Origin: Litoreibacter meonggei | Lineage (GTDB): Bacteria; Pseudomonadota; Alphaproteobacteria; Rhodobacterales; Rhodobacteraceae | Reading direction: 5' to 3' | DNA: 64,000 nucleotides | Assembly: GCF_003663885.1 (NCBI RefSeq) | Contig: NZ_RCCE01000002.1 | Coordinates: forward strand, 496,001-560,000 | In this document: positions 1 through 8,846 of the stretch, in pieces | Layout of the letters: each line of letters begins with the position of its first letter | Numbering within the stretch: position 1 is the stretch's first letter | Made by a program: the position numbers and the translations under genes | Notes under the pieces: generated by a model | What the model saw: the letters and a program-made list of their open reading frames with translations, nothing else | What the model was told of the DNA's origin: nothing | Databases searched by the model: none

Positions 1-658
1 CGCCCAACTTCAACAACATGTTCAGGCAGGCGATGCCCGCGGCACCACCGCCGGTGGAGACGATCTTGATGTCCTCGAATGCTTTGCCCGCGACCCGCAA
101 CGCATTGGTTGCCGCAGCGCCAACCACAATGGCAGTGCCGTGCTGATCGTCATGGAAGACCGGGATATCCATCCGCGCGCGGCAAATGTCTTCTACGATA
201 AAGCAATCTGGCGCCTTGATGTCTTCAAGGTTAATCGCGCCAAAGGTCGGGCCTAAGGCGCAGACGATTTCAGCCAGTTTTTCGGGGTCTTTTTCATCCA
301 ACTCGATGTCGAAACAATCGATATTGGCGAATTTCTTGAACAGGACGGCTTTGCCCTCCATCACCGGTTTGGAGGCGAGTGCACCGATATTTCCAAGGCC
401 AAGAACGGCTGTCCCGTTGGTAACCACTCCGACCAGATTGCCGCGCGAGGTGTAGTCGCGGGCCGTATCAGGTTCAGCCTTAATTTCTAAGCAGGCTTCG
501 GCCACTCCGGGAGAATACGCACGAGACAGATCGCGACCATTGGCCAAAGGCTTGGTTGCGCGGATTTCCAACTTACCGGGCTTCGGGTAGCGGTGATAAT
601 CCAAAGCGGCCTGACGAAGCGCCTGTTGGCGATCCTCATCGGTGCGTTCATCTGCCAT
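1..658 (-). CDS. maeB: NADP-dependent malic enzyme, N-terminal part (cut by window edge)
   Basis: This gene encodes the N-terminal ~219 residues of malic enzyme, which oxidatively decarboxylates malate to pyruvate; the rest lies beyond base 1. Reading the minus strand from the ATG at 658 gives a protein starting [20 protein letters not shown], with the family blocks [53 protein letters not shown] and FHDDQHGTA. These are the malic-domain substrate and metal region of the long bacterial enzymes, many of which carry a C-terminal phosphotransacetylase-like domain that cannot be seen here. A GGGAGGAA ribosome site lies 7 bases before the ATG. The promoter region holds a perfect palindrome (676-701). 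Identity is firm; the NADP preference and full length are inferred from the family. Confidence 0.93.
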   Translation of the reverse strand, partial: MADERTDEDRQQALRQAALDYHRYPKPGKLEIRATKPLANGRDLSRAYSPGVAEACLEIKAEPDTARDYTSRGNLVGVVTNGTAVLGLGNIGALASKPVMEGKAVLFKKFANIDCFDIELDEKDPEKLAEIVCALGPTFGAINLEDIKAPDCFIVEDICRARMDIPVFHDDQHGTAIVVGAAATNALRVAGKAFEDIKIVSTGGGAAGIACLNMLLKLG

Positions 659-675
659 CGTGTTCCTCCCAAAAT

Positions 676-701
676 AAAGTAGTTTAACATTAAACTACTT
701 T
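676..701. promoter_or_regulatory. 11-bp-arm perfect palindrome, candidate operator
   Basis: AAAGTAGTTTA and TAAACTACTTT flank a 4-base centre (ACAT). The element is in the divergent gap between malic enzyme and the cupin gene, 18 bases upstream of the malic enzyme ATG. It has no poly-U run in a terminating position for either gene, and the AT-rich two-fold symmetry is typical of MarR- or GntR-type operators. No regulator gene is adjacent, so the cognate protein is unknown. Confidence 0.55.
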
Positions 702-795
702 TTCGTAGCGCCTTCTATGTCGCGCAAAGTGCAGCGCAAGGCAAGTCTTGCATATTGCGGCGCCTGTACCCACTCTGCGTCAAAACGGAGGGGTC

Positions 796-1872
796 ATGCC
801 AGACATCATTGCGGAAATTCGCCTGCCCACACAAGAGTTGCGCAACGATATTCCTTTCTACACCAAAGTGCTCGGGATGCGGATGGATATGATTTACCCC
901 GCCGATGACCCGACCGTAGCAGTGTTCTCCGGCTATGGCCTGCGGTTACGCATCGAAAAAGACGCGCCGGAGCCTGTGGGAACGATCCGCATCCTGACCG
1001 AAGATCCTGATGGGTTCGCAGATGGCAAGCGCGAGTTGATCGCACCGAACGGCACGCGCATCGAGATCGCGGACCGCAACCCGCCGTTAATCATGCCCGA
1101 AACGCAGCACGCTTTTGTCGTGCGCCGGCTGGCGGATCAAGCTCCGTGGATCATTGGTCGCGCGGGAATGCACTATCGTGATCTGATCCCCGACCGGCTT
1201 GGCGGCTCGATCATTGCGTCGCATATCCGCATCCCTGATGGCGGGCCGGTGCCGGACATGATGCATTATCATACGGTCGGGTTTCAGCTGATTTTCTGTT
1301 ATCGTGGCTGGGTCGATTTGGTCTACGAGGATCAGGGCGAGCCCTTCCGACTACACGCAGGCAACTGCGTAATCCAGCCGCCGGAAATCCGGCATCGGGT
1401 ATTATATGCGTCTGATAATATTGAAGTTATCGAGATTGGTGTCCCTGCTGAACATGTCACAACGATTGACCATGAGATGAAACTGCCAAACGGCCCTGCC
1501 AATCCTGATCGCGATTTTCAGGGGCAAAAATTCGTGCACCACAAAGCCGAAGACGCATCTTGGCAACCGTTTCGCATTGCCGGCTTCACCTGCCGCGATA
1601 CCACGATTGCGCAAAACACCCGCAATGTCGCAGGCGTTCAGGTTGTGAAAAAAGACGGCGTGGCGGATTGGTCCAGCCACGACGCCGATATTCTGTTCAC
1701 TTTTGTGATGGACGGCACGATGGTCCTTCAAGGCGAGGGCAAGGAGCCCTATGCGTTGGAAGCAGGCGATGCGTTTGTTATTCCTCCCAGCATGAAGACC
1801 AAATACGCCGACGCGTCCGACAATCTCGAGCTGTTGGAAGTGTCATTGCCGGGCGTCTTCGAAACGCACTAA
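796..1872 (+). CDS. VOC (glyoxalase-like) / double cupin domain protein
   Basis: A 358-residue soluble protein. Residues ~1-100 look like a vicinal-oxygen-chelate half (EIRLPTQELRNDIPFYTKVLGM, then YGLRLRIEK). Two cupin domains follow: one around MMHYHTVGFQLIFCYRGWVDLVYEDQGE with the HxH metal motif, and one around residues 295-345 (WSSHDADILFTFVMDG, then LEAGDAFVIPPSM). Such proteins are usually metal-dependent dioxygenases, isomerases or sugar/small-molecule binders; the substrate cannot be read here. The start is placed at 796, not the upstream ATG at 748, because ACGGAGGGG sits just before it. It is divergent from malic enzyme and its stop abuts the stop of the next, convergent gene. The function is unassigned. 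Confidence 0.75.
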   Translation: MPDIIAEIRLPTQELRNDIPFYTKVLGMRMDMIYPADDPTVAVFSGYGLRLRIEKDAPEPVGTIRILTEDPDGFADGKRELIAPNGTRIEIADRNPPLIMPETQHAFVVRRLADQAPWIIGRAGMHYRDLIPDRLGGSIIASHIRIPDGGPVPDMMHYHTVGFQLIFCYRGWVDLVYEDQGEPFRLHAGNCVIQPPEIRHRVLYASDNIEVIEIGVPAEHVTTIDHEMKLPNGPANPDRDFQGQKFVHHKAEDASWQPFRIAGFTCRDTTIAQNTRNVAGVQVVKKDGVADWSSHDADILFTFVMDGTMVLQGEGKEPYALEAGDAFVIPPSMKTKYADASDNLELLEVSLPGVFETH

Positions 1873-2043
1873 TCAAGCTTGGCTTGGCACTTCACGCGCG
1901 CGGAGTTCTTTCAACCGTTCCTCGGCCTCTTCCATCGTCAGATCGTCGCTAAACGGCATTTCGTGCAGAATCGCCAATTCACGCAATTCATAGCGCTGTG
2001 CATCGTTCATAAGGGCGGGGTCGGATGTTTTGTTCTGGGTCAT
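1873..2043 (-). CDS. Small acidic DUF3072-like protein
   Basis: A 56-residue protein, MTQNKTSDPALMNDAQRYEL at the start and ending EVPSQA, preceded by an excellent AGGAGG site 8 bases before the ATG. The second half has the pattern LTMEEAEERLKELR, reminiscent of small DUF3072 or SAP-like helical proteins whose function is unknown. It is acidic and predicted to be two helices with no signal peptide. It is convergent with the cupin gene, the two stop codons being directly adjacent. The ribosome site and clean protein-like composition support expression; family membership is tentative. Confidence 0.6.
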   Translation of the reverse strand: MTQNKTSDPALMNDAQRYELRELAILHEMPFSDDLTMEEAEERLKELRAREVPSQA

Positions 2044-2108
2044 GTGGAAGCCTCCTGATGGTATTGCATTCAGGGGTTAACGAATATCGAAGCGCGAAGT
2101 TCCCGAAA

Positions 2109-2876
2109 TCAGGCAAATTGTTCGCGGATCAAGCGCTCTTCCAGCCCGTGACCGGGATCGAAAAGTATGCGGTGGGTCACATTCGGCTCGGACGTGATTT
2201 CAACCGACACGACATTTCCAGCAGACCGGCCGTCGGCGTCAGCCATGACAGGGCGTTTCTTAGGTTGCAGCACCTCAAAGCGCACCTTTGCCGCCTTTGG
2301 CAACAACGCACCGCGCCAGCGCCGAGGGCGGAATGCGGACATAGCCGTTAAGGCCAAAACCTCTGACCCGATGGGCAGGATCGGGCCGTGGGCCGAATAG
2401 TTATACGCAGTCGAGCCTGCGGGGGTGGAGACGAGCGCGCCGTCGCAAACCAGTTCTTCCAGCCGCTCGCGCCCGTCCACGAAAATACGCAACTTGGCCG
2501 CTTGGGATCCTGCACGCAGCAGCGACACCTCGTTGATGGCCAACGCTTCATGGACAGTCCCATCCTCGCGAATGGCCTTCATACGCAGCGGATTTATGTC
2601 TTCCTCAACCGCCTCGGCCAGACGATCCCGCAGCTTGGGCTCATGGTACTCGTTCATCAAAAACCCGACCGTGCCGCAGTTCATACCATAGACCGGCGTG
2701 TCGAGATGCTGGGTCGCATGCAGCGTTTGCAGCATAAAGCCGTCTCCGCCCAAGGCCACGATGACGCCTGCCTCTTCCAAAGGCGTATCGCCATAGCTGT
2801 CGACCATAGCGGCGCGGGCTTCACAGGCCACATCCGTGTCCGAAGCGAGAAAAGATATTTTGTTAACGTCGAGCAT
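2109..2876 (-). CDS. nadK: NAD kinase
   Basis: A 255-residue cytoplasmic enzyme that phosphorylates NAD to NADP with ATP. The glycine-rich GGDGFML motif (residues 43-49) and the downstream [10 protein letters not shown] block are the family's ATP/NAD site, and [22 protein letters not shown] holds the conserved STPTGSTAY-type loop. Its length matches the short alphaproteobacterial form. It is divergent from glyA with ~185 bases between the start codons, enough for two promoters. Identification is secure from the motifs. Confidence 0.95.
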   Translation of the reverse strand: MLDVNKISFLASDTDVACEARAAMVDSYGDTPLEEAGVIVALGGDGFMLQTLHATQHLDTPVYGMNCGTVGFLMNEYHEPKLRDRLAEAVEEDINPLRMKAIREDGTVHEALAINEVSLLRAGSQAAKLRIFVDGRERLEELVCDGALVSTPAGSTAYNYSAHGPILPIGSEVLALTAMSAFRPRRWRGALLPKAAKVRFEVLQPKKRPVMADADGRSAGNVVSVEITSEPNVTHRILFDPGHGLEERLIREQFA

Positions 2877-3060
2877 CTACGGGCAAGTTTCCAAGTCTTT
2901 CCAAGACCTTCGCGTGGGAAAGCAGGAAACACAAGTACATCATCGGCAACAGCAGGACGCAAGAGAGCGCAAGCGTGTCGCTTTGACCGCTTCCGATCCT
3001 GATAAAATCCCCTTAAAAGGCGCACAATTCTTGCGCTGCCTCTTAGGGAAGGAACCCCCA

Positions 3061-4356
3061 ATGAACGCCACTCACCGTGATGACGGCTTTTTCACCGAAA
3101 GCCTAGAGACCCGCGACGCCGAACTGTTCGGCGCCATCACCAAAGAGCTGGGCCGCCAGCGCGACGAGATCGAGCTGATTGCCTCGGAAAACATCGTGAG
3201 CCGCGCGGTCATGGAAGCCCAAGGCTCCGTGCTGACCAACAAATACGCCGAAGGCTACCCTGGCCGTCGCTACTATGGCGGGTGCCAGTATGTTGATATC
3301 GCAGAAAATCTGGCGATTGATCGCGCGAAACAGCTGTTTGGCTGTGAGTTTGCCAACGTGCAGCCAAACTCCGGCTCGCAGGCGAACCAAGGCGTGTTTC
3401 AGGCGCTGATCAAACCGGGCGATACCATTCTGGGCATGTCGCTGGACGCAGGCGGCCACCTGACGCATGGCGCGAAGCCGAACCAGTCGGGCAAGTGGTT
3501 TAACCCGATCCAATACGGCGTTCGCGCTGACACGTTGGAGCTGGACTACGACCAAGTGGAAGCACTGGCACTGGAGCACAAACCACAGCTGATCATCGCC
3601 GGTGGCTCCGCCATTCCGCGCCAGATCAACTTCGCCAAAATGCGCGAGATTGCCGACAAGGTCGGCGCGTTTCTGCTGGTGGATATGGCACATTTCGCGG
3701 GCCTCGTGGCTGGCGGGCAGCACCCCTCCCCGTTCCCGCATGCGCATGTGGCAACGACGACGACACACAAAACCCTACGCGGGCCACGTGGCGGCATGAT
3801 CCTGACCAATGACGAGGCAATCGCGAAGAAAGTGAACTCCGCGATTTTCCCCGGTATCCAAGGCGGGCCGCTGATGCATGTGATCGCGGGCAAGGCCGTG
3901 GCCTTCGGCGAGGCGCTGCGCCCGGAGTTCAAAGAGTACCAGAAGCAGGTTGTGCTCAACGCGCAAGCGATGGCGGATCAGTTGATCAAAGGCGGCTTGG
4001 ACATCGTGACAGGCGGGACCGACACCCATGTGATGCTGGTCGACCTGCGCCCCAAAAACGTGAAGGGCAACGCGACCGAAAAAGCTTTGGGCCGCGCCTA
4101 CATCACCTGCAACAAGAACGGCATCCCGTTCGATGACGAGAAGCCGACGATCACCTCCGGCATCCGCCTCGGCTCCCCTGCGGGAACCACGCGCGGGTTC
4201 ATGGAGGCCGAATTCCGCCAGATCGCCGATCTGATTGTGGAAGTGGTCGACGGACTTGCGGCCAATGGCGAAGAAGGCAACGCCGCCGTGGAAGATGCAG
4301 TGAAAGCCAAGGTGCTGGATTTGTGCGGCAGGTTCCCGATCTACCCCGAGCTATGA
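3061..4356 (+). CDS. glyA: Serine hydroxymethyltransferase
   Basis: A 431-residue PLP enzyme interconverting serine and glycine with tetrahydrofolate, the main source of one-carbon units. The PLP lysine is K237 in [38 protein letters not shown] and QPNSGSQAN are diagnostic substrate and cofactor blocks. The reading frame is open further upstream, but the ATG at 3061 gives the usual family N terminus ([13 protein letters not shown]) and is preceded by AGGGAAGGA. A strong hairpin terminator follows at 4376. The gene appears monocistronic. Confidence 0.97.
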   Translation: MNATHRDDGFFTESLETRDAELFGAITKELGRQRDEIELIASENIVSRAVMEAQGSVLTNKYAEGYPGRRYYGGCQYVDIAENLAIDRAKQLFGCEFANVQPNSGSQANQGVFQALIKPGDTILGMSLDAGGHLTHGAKPNQSGKWFNPIQYGVRADTLELDYDQVEALALEHKPQLIIAGGSAIPRQINFAKMREIADKVGAFLLVDMAHFAGLVAGGQHPSPFPHAHVATTTTHKTLRGPRGGMILTNDEAIAKKVNSAIFPGIQGGPLMHVIAGKAVAFGEALRPEFKEYQKQVVLNAQAMADQLIKGGLDIVTGGTDTHVMLVDLRPKNVKGNATEKALGRAYITCNKNGIPFDDEKPTITSGIRLGSPAGTTRGFMEAEFRQIADLIVEVVDGLAANGEEGNAAVEDAVKAKVLDLCGRFPIYPEL

Positions 4357-4375
4357 GTTAGCGCACAACTCGAAG

Positions 4376-4408
4376 AAAAAGGCCCCCAGATGTCGGGGGC
4401 CTTTTTTG
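4376..4408 (+). terminator. Rho-independent terminator of glyA
   Basis: GGCCCCC and GGGGGCC arms around a 7-base loop are flanked by an A-run and followed by TTTTTT, 20 bases after the glyA stop. The A-run on the left means it could also act on minus-strand transcripts arriving from the VPLPA-CTERM gene. Confidence 0.93.
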
Positions 4409-4550
4409 TATGGGTCTGTCAGGTGGGATGCGATAACAATAACCGACAACAATCGGTCAATCATCTACACGGAAAACTGCTGTTTCGCTTGAAGGTACAG
4501 CGCACGAGCACGATACTCAGCGCATTCGTATCTCTTGCGGTGCCTTTAGC

Positions 4551-5120
4551 TTAACGGCGGCGCTTTTTCGCCAGACCAAAGGCGCCCAAGGCGCTCAGTA
4601 GAAGCATGCCACCGGCAGGGAGCGGAACAGTTGGTATTTGACCGACCTGCACGTAGTGACTCAAACCACCTTGCGCACCGCTTGCCTTGTCATATGAAAA
4701 TGTCAACGCACCGCCACTGTCGTTACGCAAAATGGTGTGAGACGGTGACTGGCCGATTTTTAGAATGACGTACAGAAAGCTGGTGACATAGTTTACGCCA
4801 CTACTGGTGCTATCAACTTTGCTGCTATCGCCCAATCCATAACTCGTATTCAGTACAGAATTCATCCAAGTCAGTTCGTTCGATGGGTTGTTGCCATTGA
4901 ACGGGAATTCAAACAACTCGCCCGGATCACCGAAACCAAACGATCCGCCTGCGTTTGTCAGTACGGAGCATGCAGCGCTACAATTGACGGTGCCCCGAAT
5001 CCCGTTCGGACCGCCACTAGAGGCGGCAACGTCATTGAATACTTGAACTTGAGATGCTTGAACTGCACCAACAGGTAGCAGTGCGGCGACGATTAAAATC
5101 CCCAGACTTTTCATGCGCAT
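4551..5120 (-). CDS. VPLPA-CTERM sorting domain protein
   Basis: A 189-residue exported protein of unknown function. Residues 1-24 are a signal peptide (KSLGILIVAALLPVGAVQAS). The body is Gly/Ser/Asn-rich with two Cys in TVNCSAACS. The C terminus is a textbook sorting tripartite: VPLPAGG, a hydrophobic segment (MLLLSALGAFGLA) and a basic tail KKRRR. Proteins of this type are processed by a VPLPA-specific exosortase in Rhodobacterales; no exosortase gene is in this window. I chose the ATG at 5120, with GGAG 7 bases before it, over the GTG at 5132. The upstream region has paired GTTAAC sites. Confidence 0.85.
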   Translation of the reverse strand: MRMKSLGILIVAALLPVGAVQASQVQVFNDVAASSGGPNGIRGTVNCSAACSVLTNAGGSFGFGDPGELFEFPFNGNNPSNELTWMNSVLNTSYGLGDSSKVDSTSSGVNYVTSFLYVILKIGQSPSHTILRNDSGGALTFSYDKASGAQGGLSHYVQVGQIPTVPLPAGGMLLLSALGAFGLAKKRRR

Positions 5121-5151
5121 TGTCGTCTCCACTAGTTAAAAAACACATTTA

Positions 5152-5168
5152 GTTAACGTAAAGTTAAC
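5152..5168. promoter_or_regulatory. Paired GTTAAC sites upstream of VPLPA-CTERM gene
   Basis: GTTAAC occurs twice with a 5-base spacer, giving an 11-base period, about one helical turn, 32 bases before the ATG of the VPLPA-CTERM gene. The rest of the 5121-5394 gap is AT-rich and I see no gene in it. The pair may be an operator or part of the promoter; no regulator can be named. Confidence 0.35.
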
Positions 5169-5394
5169 AGAAATCTCATTTTTTCGCAAAAACTAACTTC
5201 TGCAACCCATTGTGGCCATAGTCTGTTGTTTGAACGCGACAAAGTCGAGCCGCGGGAAGGGGCTCAACGACAAATTCGCTGATCTCAAACGACAGTTAGC
5301 GGTCGAAAACGCGTTTTTTGTGCCGAATCGCTCACCAACCTCACTCCTCTTTGCTCAGATAATGAAACTTGGCATAGCCATCCGCAGACCGCCT

Positions 5395-6033
5395 CTATTC
5401 AGCCGCCCGCCCTGCCTCTAGTTTCCGTTGGCGTTCTTTCCAGCGGGGCATCCGGACAGCCTTGCCGGCCATGTCGGAGTAAATCGTCTCGACGCGGGAA
5501 AGTGACAGGCGACCGTCGGGTTTGTACCAACTCGTCACCCCATTGAGCATGGCAATCAAGGCCAAGGTGGTCAGCTTGGTATCGTCTACGTCAAACACGC
5601 CTTCGTCCTGACCGCGCTTCAGGATAGCCTCAAGCGAGTTTTCATACTGGCGGCGCATGTTTTCTAGCGCTTTGAAGTTGTCCTGCTCCAGATTGCGCAA
5701 CTCCATGTAGGAGATGAACACCTGCTCTGGGCGCTCCAGATGGAAGCGGATGTGGAAACGGGTGAAGGTCTCCAGCTGGTTGATCGGCCCGTCGGGCTTC
5801 TCCTCCGCCGCCCATGCATCCAGCACCTCTTGCATGTGTTCGCGCAGCAAATCGAACAGCAAGGATTGCTTGTCAGGCGTATAAAGATAGAGCGCACCAG
5901 CCTGCACCCCGACCTCTGCCGCGATTTGGCGCATGGAGACGGCGGCAAAGCCGTGGGCCGCAAACAGCCTAAGCGCCGCGGCGCGAACGCGCGGGCCGGT
6001 GATGTCGGAATGTGAACCAGTTTTGCGTGCCAT
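5395..6033 (-). CDS. TetR/AcrR family transcriptional regulator
   Basis: A 212-residue repressor-type protein. The N-terminal helix-turn-helix (residues ~12-58) reads RVRAAALRLFAAHGFAAVSMRQIAAEVGVQAGALYLYTPDKQSLL, the classical TetR form. The C-terminal part (GPINQLETFTRFHIRFHLERPEQVFISYMELRNLE) resembles the ligand domain of regulators of acyl-CoA or branched-chain catabolism, but the ligand is not deducible. The Shine-Dalgarno site is weak. It is divergent from the small lipoprotein gene, with a short inverted repeat between them that may be its own operator. Confidence 0.9.
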   Translation of the reverse strand: MARKTGSHSDITGPRVRAAALRLFAAHGFAAVSMRQIAAEVGVQAGALYLYTPDKQSLLFDLLREHMQEVLDAWAAEEKPDGPINQLETFTRFHIRFHLERPEQVFISYMELRNLEQDNFKALENMRRQYENSLEAILKRGQDEGVFDVDDTKLTTLALIAMLNGVTSWYKPDGRLSLSRVETIYSDMAGKAVRMPRWKERQRKLEAGRAAE

Positions 6034-6047
6034 ATGGTCATGCTATC

Positions 6048-6061
6048 TGAACACGCGTTCA
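6048..6061. promoter_or_regulatory. Inverted repeat, candidate TetR operator
   Basis: TGAAC and GTTCA arms around ACGC lie 15 bases upstream of the tetR ATG in the divergent promoter region. The size and place fit an autoregulatory TetR operator, but five-base arms could arise by chance. Confidence 0.35.
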
Positions 6062-6142
6062 TATCAAGCCTATATGTGGCGCTGGACGGCCACGACCACG
6101 GCCCCTATTGTGCGCGACAGTATTTACACTCGGACTGGTTTT

Positions 6143-6442
6143 ATGCGCTGCACCCTTCCCGCCCTGACCATTGTGCTGCTGTCCGCGTGCACCGCAAACC
6201 TGCCTGACATTGACAGCACCATCAGCAAGTCGGCCCGCAACGCGGACTATCCCGCTCTGCAACCTTTGCCCGACCTCATCGCCCGGTCCGAGGCCGGGAG
6301 TACCATCGTGGTGCAAACCGAAATCCTTGAGGGGCGGGTCGCACGGTTAAAGGCCCGCGCACGTGCTTTGAAAGGACGCAGCATCATTGACGGAGCCACC
6401 CGCTTGAGGCTGTTGAACGCTGTGAAAGACCGCCCTGTCTAA
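6143..6442 (+). CDS. Small predicted lipoprotein
   Basis: A 99-residue protein with a lipoprotein signal (MRCTLPALTIVLLSAC; Cys16 would be lipidated after the LLSA/C lipobox). The mature part has a proline-rich linker, PALQPLPDLIARSE, followed by a basic amphipathic helix with repeated Arg/Lys/Ala (EGRVARLKARARALKGRS), resembling the small anchored alpha-helical envelope proteins common in Rhodobacteraceae. No known domain is recognised. It is divergent from the TetR gene and precedes hom by 72 bases. Confidence 0.75.
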   Translation: MRCTLPALTIVLLSACTANLPDIDSTISKSARNADYPALQPLPDLIARSEAGSTIVVQTEILEGRVARLKARARALKGRSIIDGATRLRLLNAVKDRPV

Positions 6443-6514
6443 GCAGGTTGCATTGCGCCCCTGAGCGATACGCGCTAACGAGCGCGCAATACCTTTTTTG
6501 ACGGAGCATCCCCC

Positions 6515-7798
6515 ATGTCTGACCCCCTTCGCCTTGGCATCGCAGGACTGGGCACCGTCGGAGTGGGCGTCGTGCGCATCATCCGCCAGAAAGCCGCGCA
6601 GCTAGAAGCGCGCACCGGGCGAAAAATTGTGATTTCCGCCGTGTCCGCGCGATCAAAGAAAGATCGTGGCATTCCGTTGGACAGCTACGCGTGGGAGGAT
6701 GATCCGGTAAAGCTGGCCACCCGCGATGACGTGGATGTGTTTGTGGAACTGATGGGCGGCGCTGATGGCCCCGCGAAAGCTGCTACCGAGGCGGCGTTGA
6801 AGGCGGGCAAAGATGTCGTGACCGCCAACAAGGCAATGCTCGCCGAGCATGGTCAGCAACTTGCGCTTCTGGCGGAAAGCGAAGATCGCGTCTTGCGTTT
6901 TGAGGCGGCGGTGGCAGGCGGCATCCCCGTCATCAAGGCGCTGACCGAGGGCCTTGCGGGCAACGATATTACCCGCGTGATGGGGGTGATGAACGGCTCT
7001 TGCAACTACATCCTGACCCGCATGGAAAATGCCAACCTCACCTATGAGGAGGCCTTTGCCGAAGCCGACGGCCTTGGCTACCTGGAAGCCGATCCAGAGC
7101 TGGACGTGGGCGGCATCGACGCCGCGCACAAGCTGGCACTGCTGGCGGCCATATCCTTTGGCACACAGGTGAAATTTGACGGCGTGCAACTGGAAGGCAT
7201 TGGCCGTGTCACCATAGAGGACATCCACCAAGCCGCTGACATGGGCTACAAGATCAAGCTGCTGGGCACCGCCCAGATGACAGGCCGCGGACTAGTACAG
7301 TCAATGACGCCATGTCTGGTTCCCGCCACCTCGCCCCTTGGACAATTGGAAGGCGGCACCAATATGGTGGTGCTGGAAGGCGACCATGTCGGCCAGATCG
7401 TGCTGCGCGGCGCGGGTGCTGGTGAAGGCCCAACGGCCTCCGCGGTGCTGTCCGATATAATTGACATAGCGCGTGGGCTGCGGCTGCCGACCTTCGGCCA
7501 ACCCGCCAGCACACTGAAAACCACGCCATCCGCCAATTCCGGCAGTCCCGCACCGTTTTATCTGCGCATGACGCTGCATGACAAACCCGGCGCGTTGGCT
7601 AAGGTCGCGACCTGTCTGGGCGATGCGGGCGTTTCGATTCACCGGATGCGCCAGTACGATCATCTGGACGACAAAGCGCCGGTGCTGATCGTGACACATA
7701 TGACATCGCGCGATGCCTTGGACGAAGCGTTGACCAAGTTGCCGACGACCGGGGTGCTGGCCTCTGACCCTGTCGCTTTGCGGATCGAAGAAGTCTGA
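6515..7798 (+). CDS. hom: Homoserine dehydrogenase
   Basis: A 427-residue enzyme reducing aspartate semialdehyde to homoserine, the branch toward threonine and methionine. The N-terminal Rossmann motif is GIAGLGTVGVGV (residues ~8-19); the catalytic region has MNGSCNYILTRM and the signature EADPELDVGGIDAAHKL. A C-terminal ACT domain (residues ~350-427, LRMTLHDKPGALAKVATCLGDAGVSI) is the usual threonine-feedback site. GGAG precedes the ATG. It leads the hom-glpX-recJ block. Confidence 0.97.
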   Translation: MSDPLRLGIAGLGTVGVGVVRIIRQKAAQLEARTGRKIVISAVSARSKKDRGIPLDSYAWEDDPVKLATRDDVDVFVELMGGADGPAKAATEAALKAGKDVVTANKAMLAEHGQQLALLAESEDRVLRFEAAVAGGIPVIKALTEGLAGNDITRVMGVMNGSCNYILTRMENANLTYEEAFAEADGLGYLEADPELDVGGIDAAHKLALLAAISFGTQVKFDGVQLEGIGRVTIEDIHQAADMGYKIKLLGTAQMTGRGLVQSMTPCLVPATSPLGQLEGGTNMVVLEGDHVGQIVLRGAGAGEGPTASAVLSDIIDIARGLRLPTFGQPASTLKTTPSANSGSPAPFYLRMTLHDKPGALAKVATCLGDAGVSIHRMRQYDHLDDKAPVLIVTHMTSRDALDEALTKLPTTGVLASDPVALRIEEV

Positions 7799-7877
7799 GA
7801 CGGCGTGATACCGCCGTCCTTGAACCCTGAACCCGCCCCCGCTAAACGGAATGCAACTGCCATTTAAGGATTTCCAC

Positions 7878-8846
7878 ATGACCGTTTCCACCGATCAATT
7901 CCAAGACCGCATGTTGTCGCTGGGTCTTGCCCGCGTTTCCGAGGCCGCCGCGCTGGCCTCCGCAAAGCTGATCGGACGCGGCGACGAGAAGGCCGCCGAC
8001 CAGGCCGCCGTGAACGCCATGCGCGAGCAGTTAAACCTGCTCGACATCGCAGGCGTCGTGGTCATCGGTGAGGGCGAGCGCGACGAAGCCCCGATGCTCT
8101 TCATCGGCGAGGAAGTCGGCACCGGTAACGGCCCCGGCGTGGATATCGCGCTGGACCCGCTGGAAGGCACCACGCTGACCGCCAAGGACATGCCCAATGC
8201 GCTGACCGTGATCGCGATGGGCCCGCGCGGCTCCATGCTGCACGCACCTGACGTCTATATGGACAAATTGGCGATCGGGCCGGGCTACGCAACCGACACC
8301 GTGACCATGGAAATGTCGGTGAAAGAGCGCGTGGCGGCACTGGCCAAGGCCAAAGGCTGCAAGGCCGATGACATCACCGTATGCGTTCTGGAACGCCCGC
8401 GCCACGAGCAGATCATCGAAGATATCCGCTCCACCGGCGCAGCCATCCGCTTGATTACCGACGGCGACGTCGCAGGCGTCATGCACTGCGCCGAGGCCGC
8501 CACGACAGGCATCGACATGTATATGGGCGAAGGCGGCGCACCCGAAGGGGTGCTGGCAGCGGCAGCACTGAAATGTATGGGCGGGCAGATGTATGGCCGC
8601 CTTGTGTTCCGCAACGACGACGAGCGCGGACGCGCCGCCAAGGCGGGCATCACCGATCTGGATAAGGTCTACAGCCGTGACGAGATGGTGACCAAGGACG
8701 TGATCTTTGCGGCAACCGGCGTCACCGACGGCTCCATCCTGAAGGGTATCCGCCGCGAGGTGGGTCACCTGACCACAGAGACGATCCTGATGCGCTCCAA
8801 GACCGGCTCGGTCCGTCGCATGACCTACCGCAACCCGGTCAGCTAA
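7878..8846 (+). CDS. glpX: Fructose-1,6-bisphosphatase, class II
   Basis: A 322-residue metal-dependent phosphatase of gluconeogenesis and the Calvin cycle. The N-terminal block SLGLARVSEAAALASAKLIGRGDEKAAD is characteristic of GlpX, GEGERDEAPMLFIGEEVG supplies metal ligands, and DPLEGT replaces the DPIDGT of related phosphatases, as is normal in this class. The start at 7878 is favoured over the ATG at 7851 because AAGGA lies just upstream and it matches the usual N terminus. It overlaps recJ by one base, so the two are probably translationally coupled. Confidence 0.96.
   Translation: MTVSTDQFQDRMLSLGLARVSEAAALASAKLIGRGDEKAADQAAVNAMREQLNLLDIAGVVVIGEGERDEAPMLFIGEEVGTGNGPGVDIALDPLEGTTLTAKDMPNALTVIAMGPRGSMLHAPDVYMDKLAIGPGYATDTVTMEMSVKERVAALAKAKGCKADDITVCVLERPRHEQIIEDIRSTGAAIRLITDGDVAGVMHCAEAATTGIDMYMGEGGAPEGVLAAAALKCMGGQMYGRLVFRNDDERGRAAKAGITDLDKVYSRDEMVTKDVIFAATGVTDGSILKGIRREVGHLTTETILMRSKTGSVRRMTYRNPVS

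Noticed and set aside
5212-5421. 69-codon frame between the VPLPA-CTERM gene and tetR
   Set aside because: No ribosome site, odd composition and overlap with the end of tetR; more likely non-coding.
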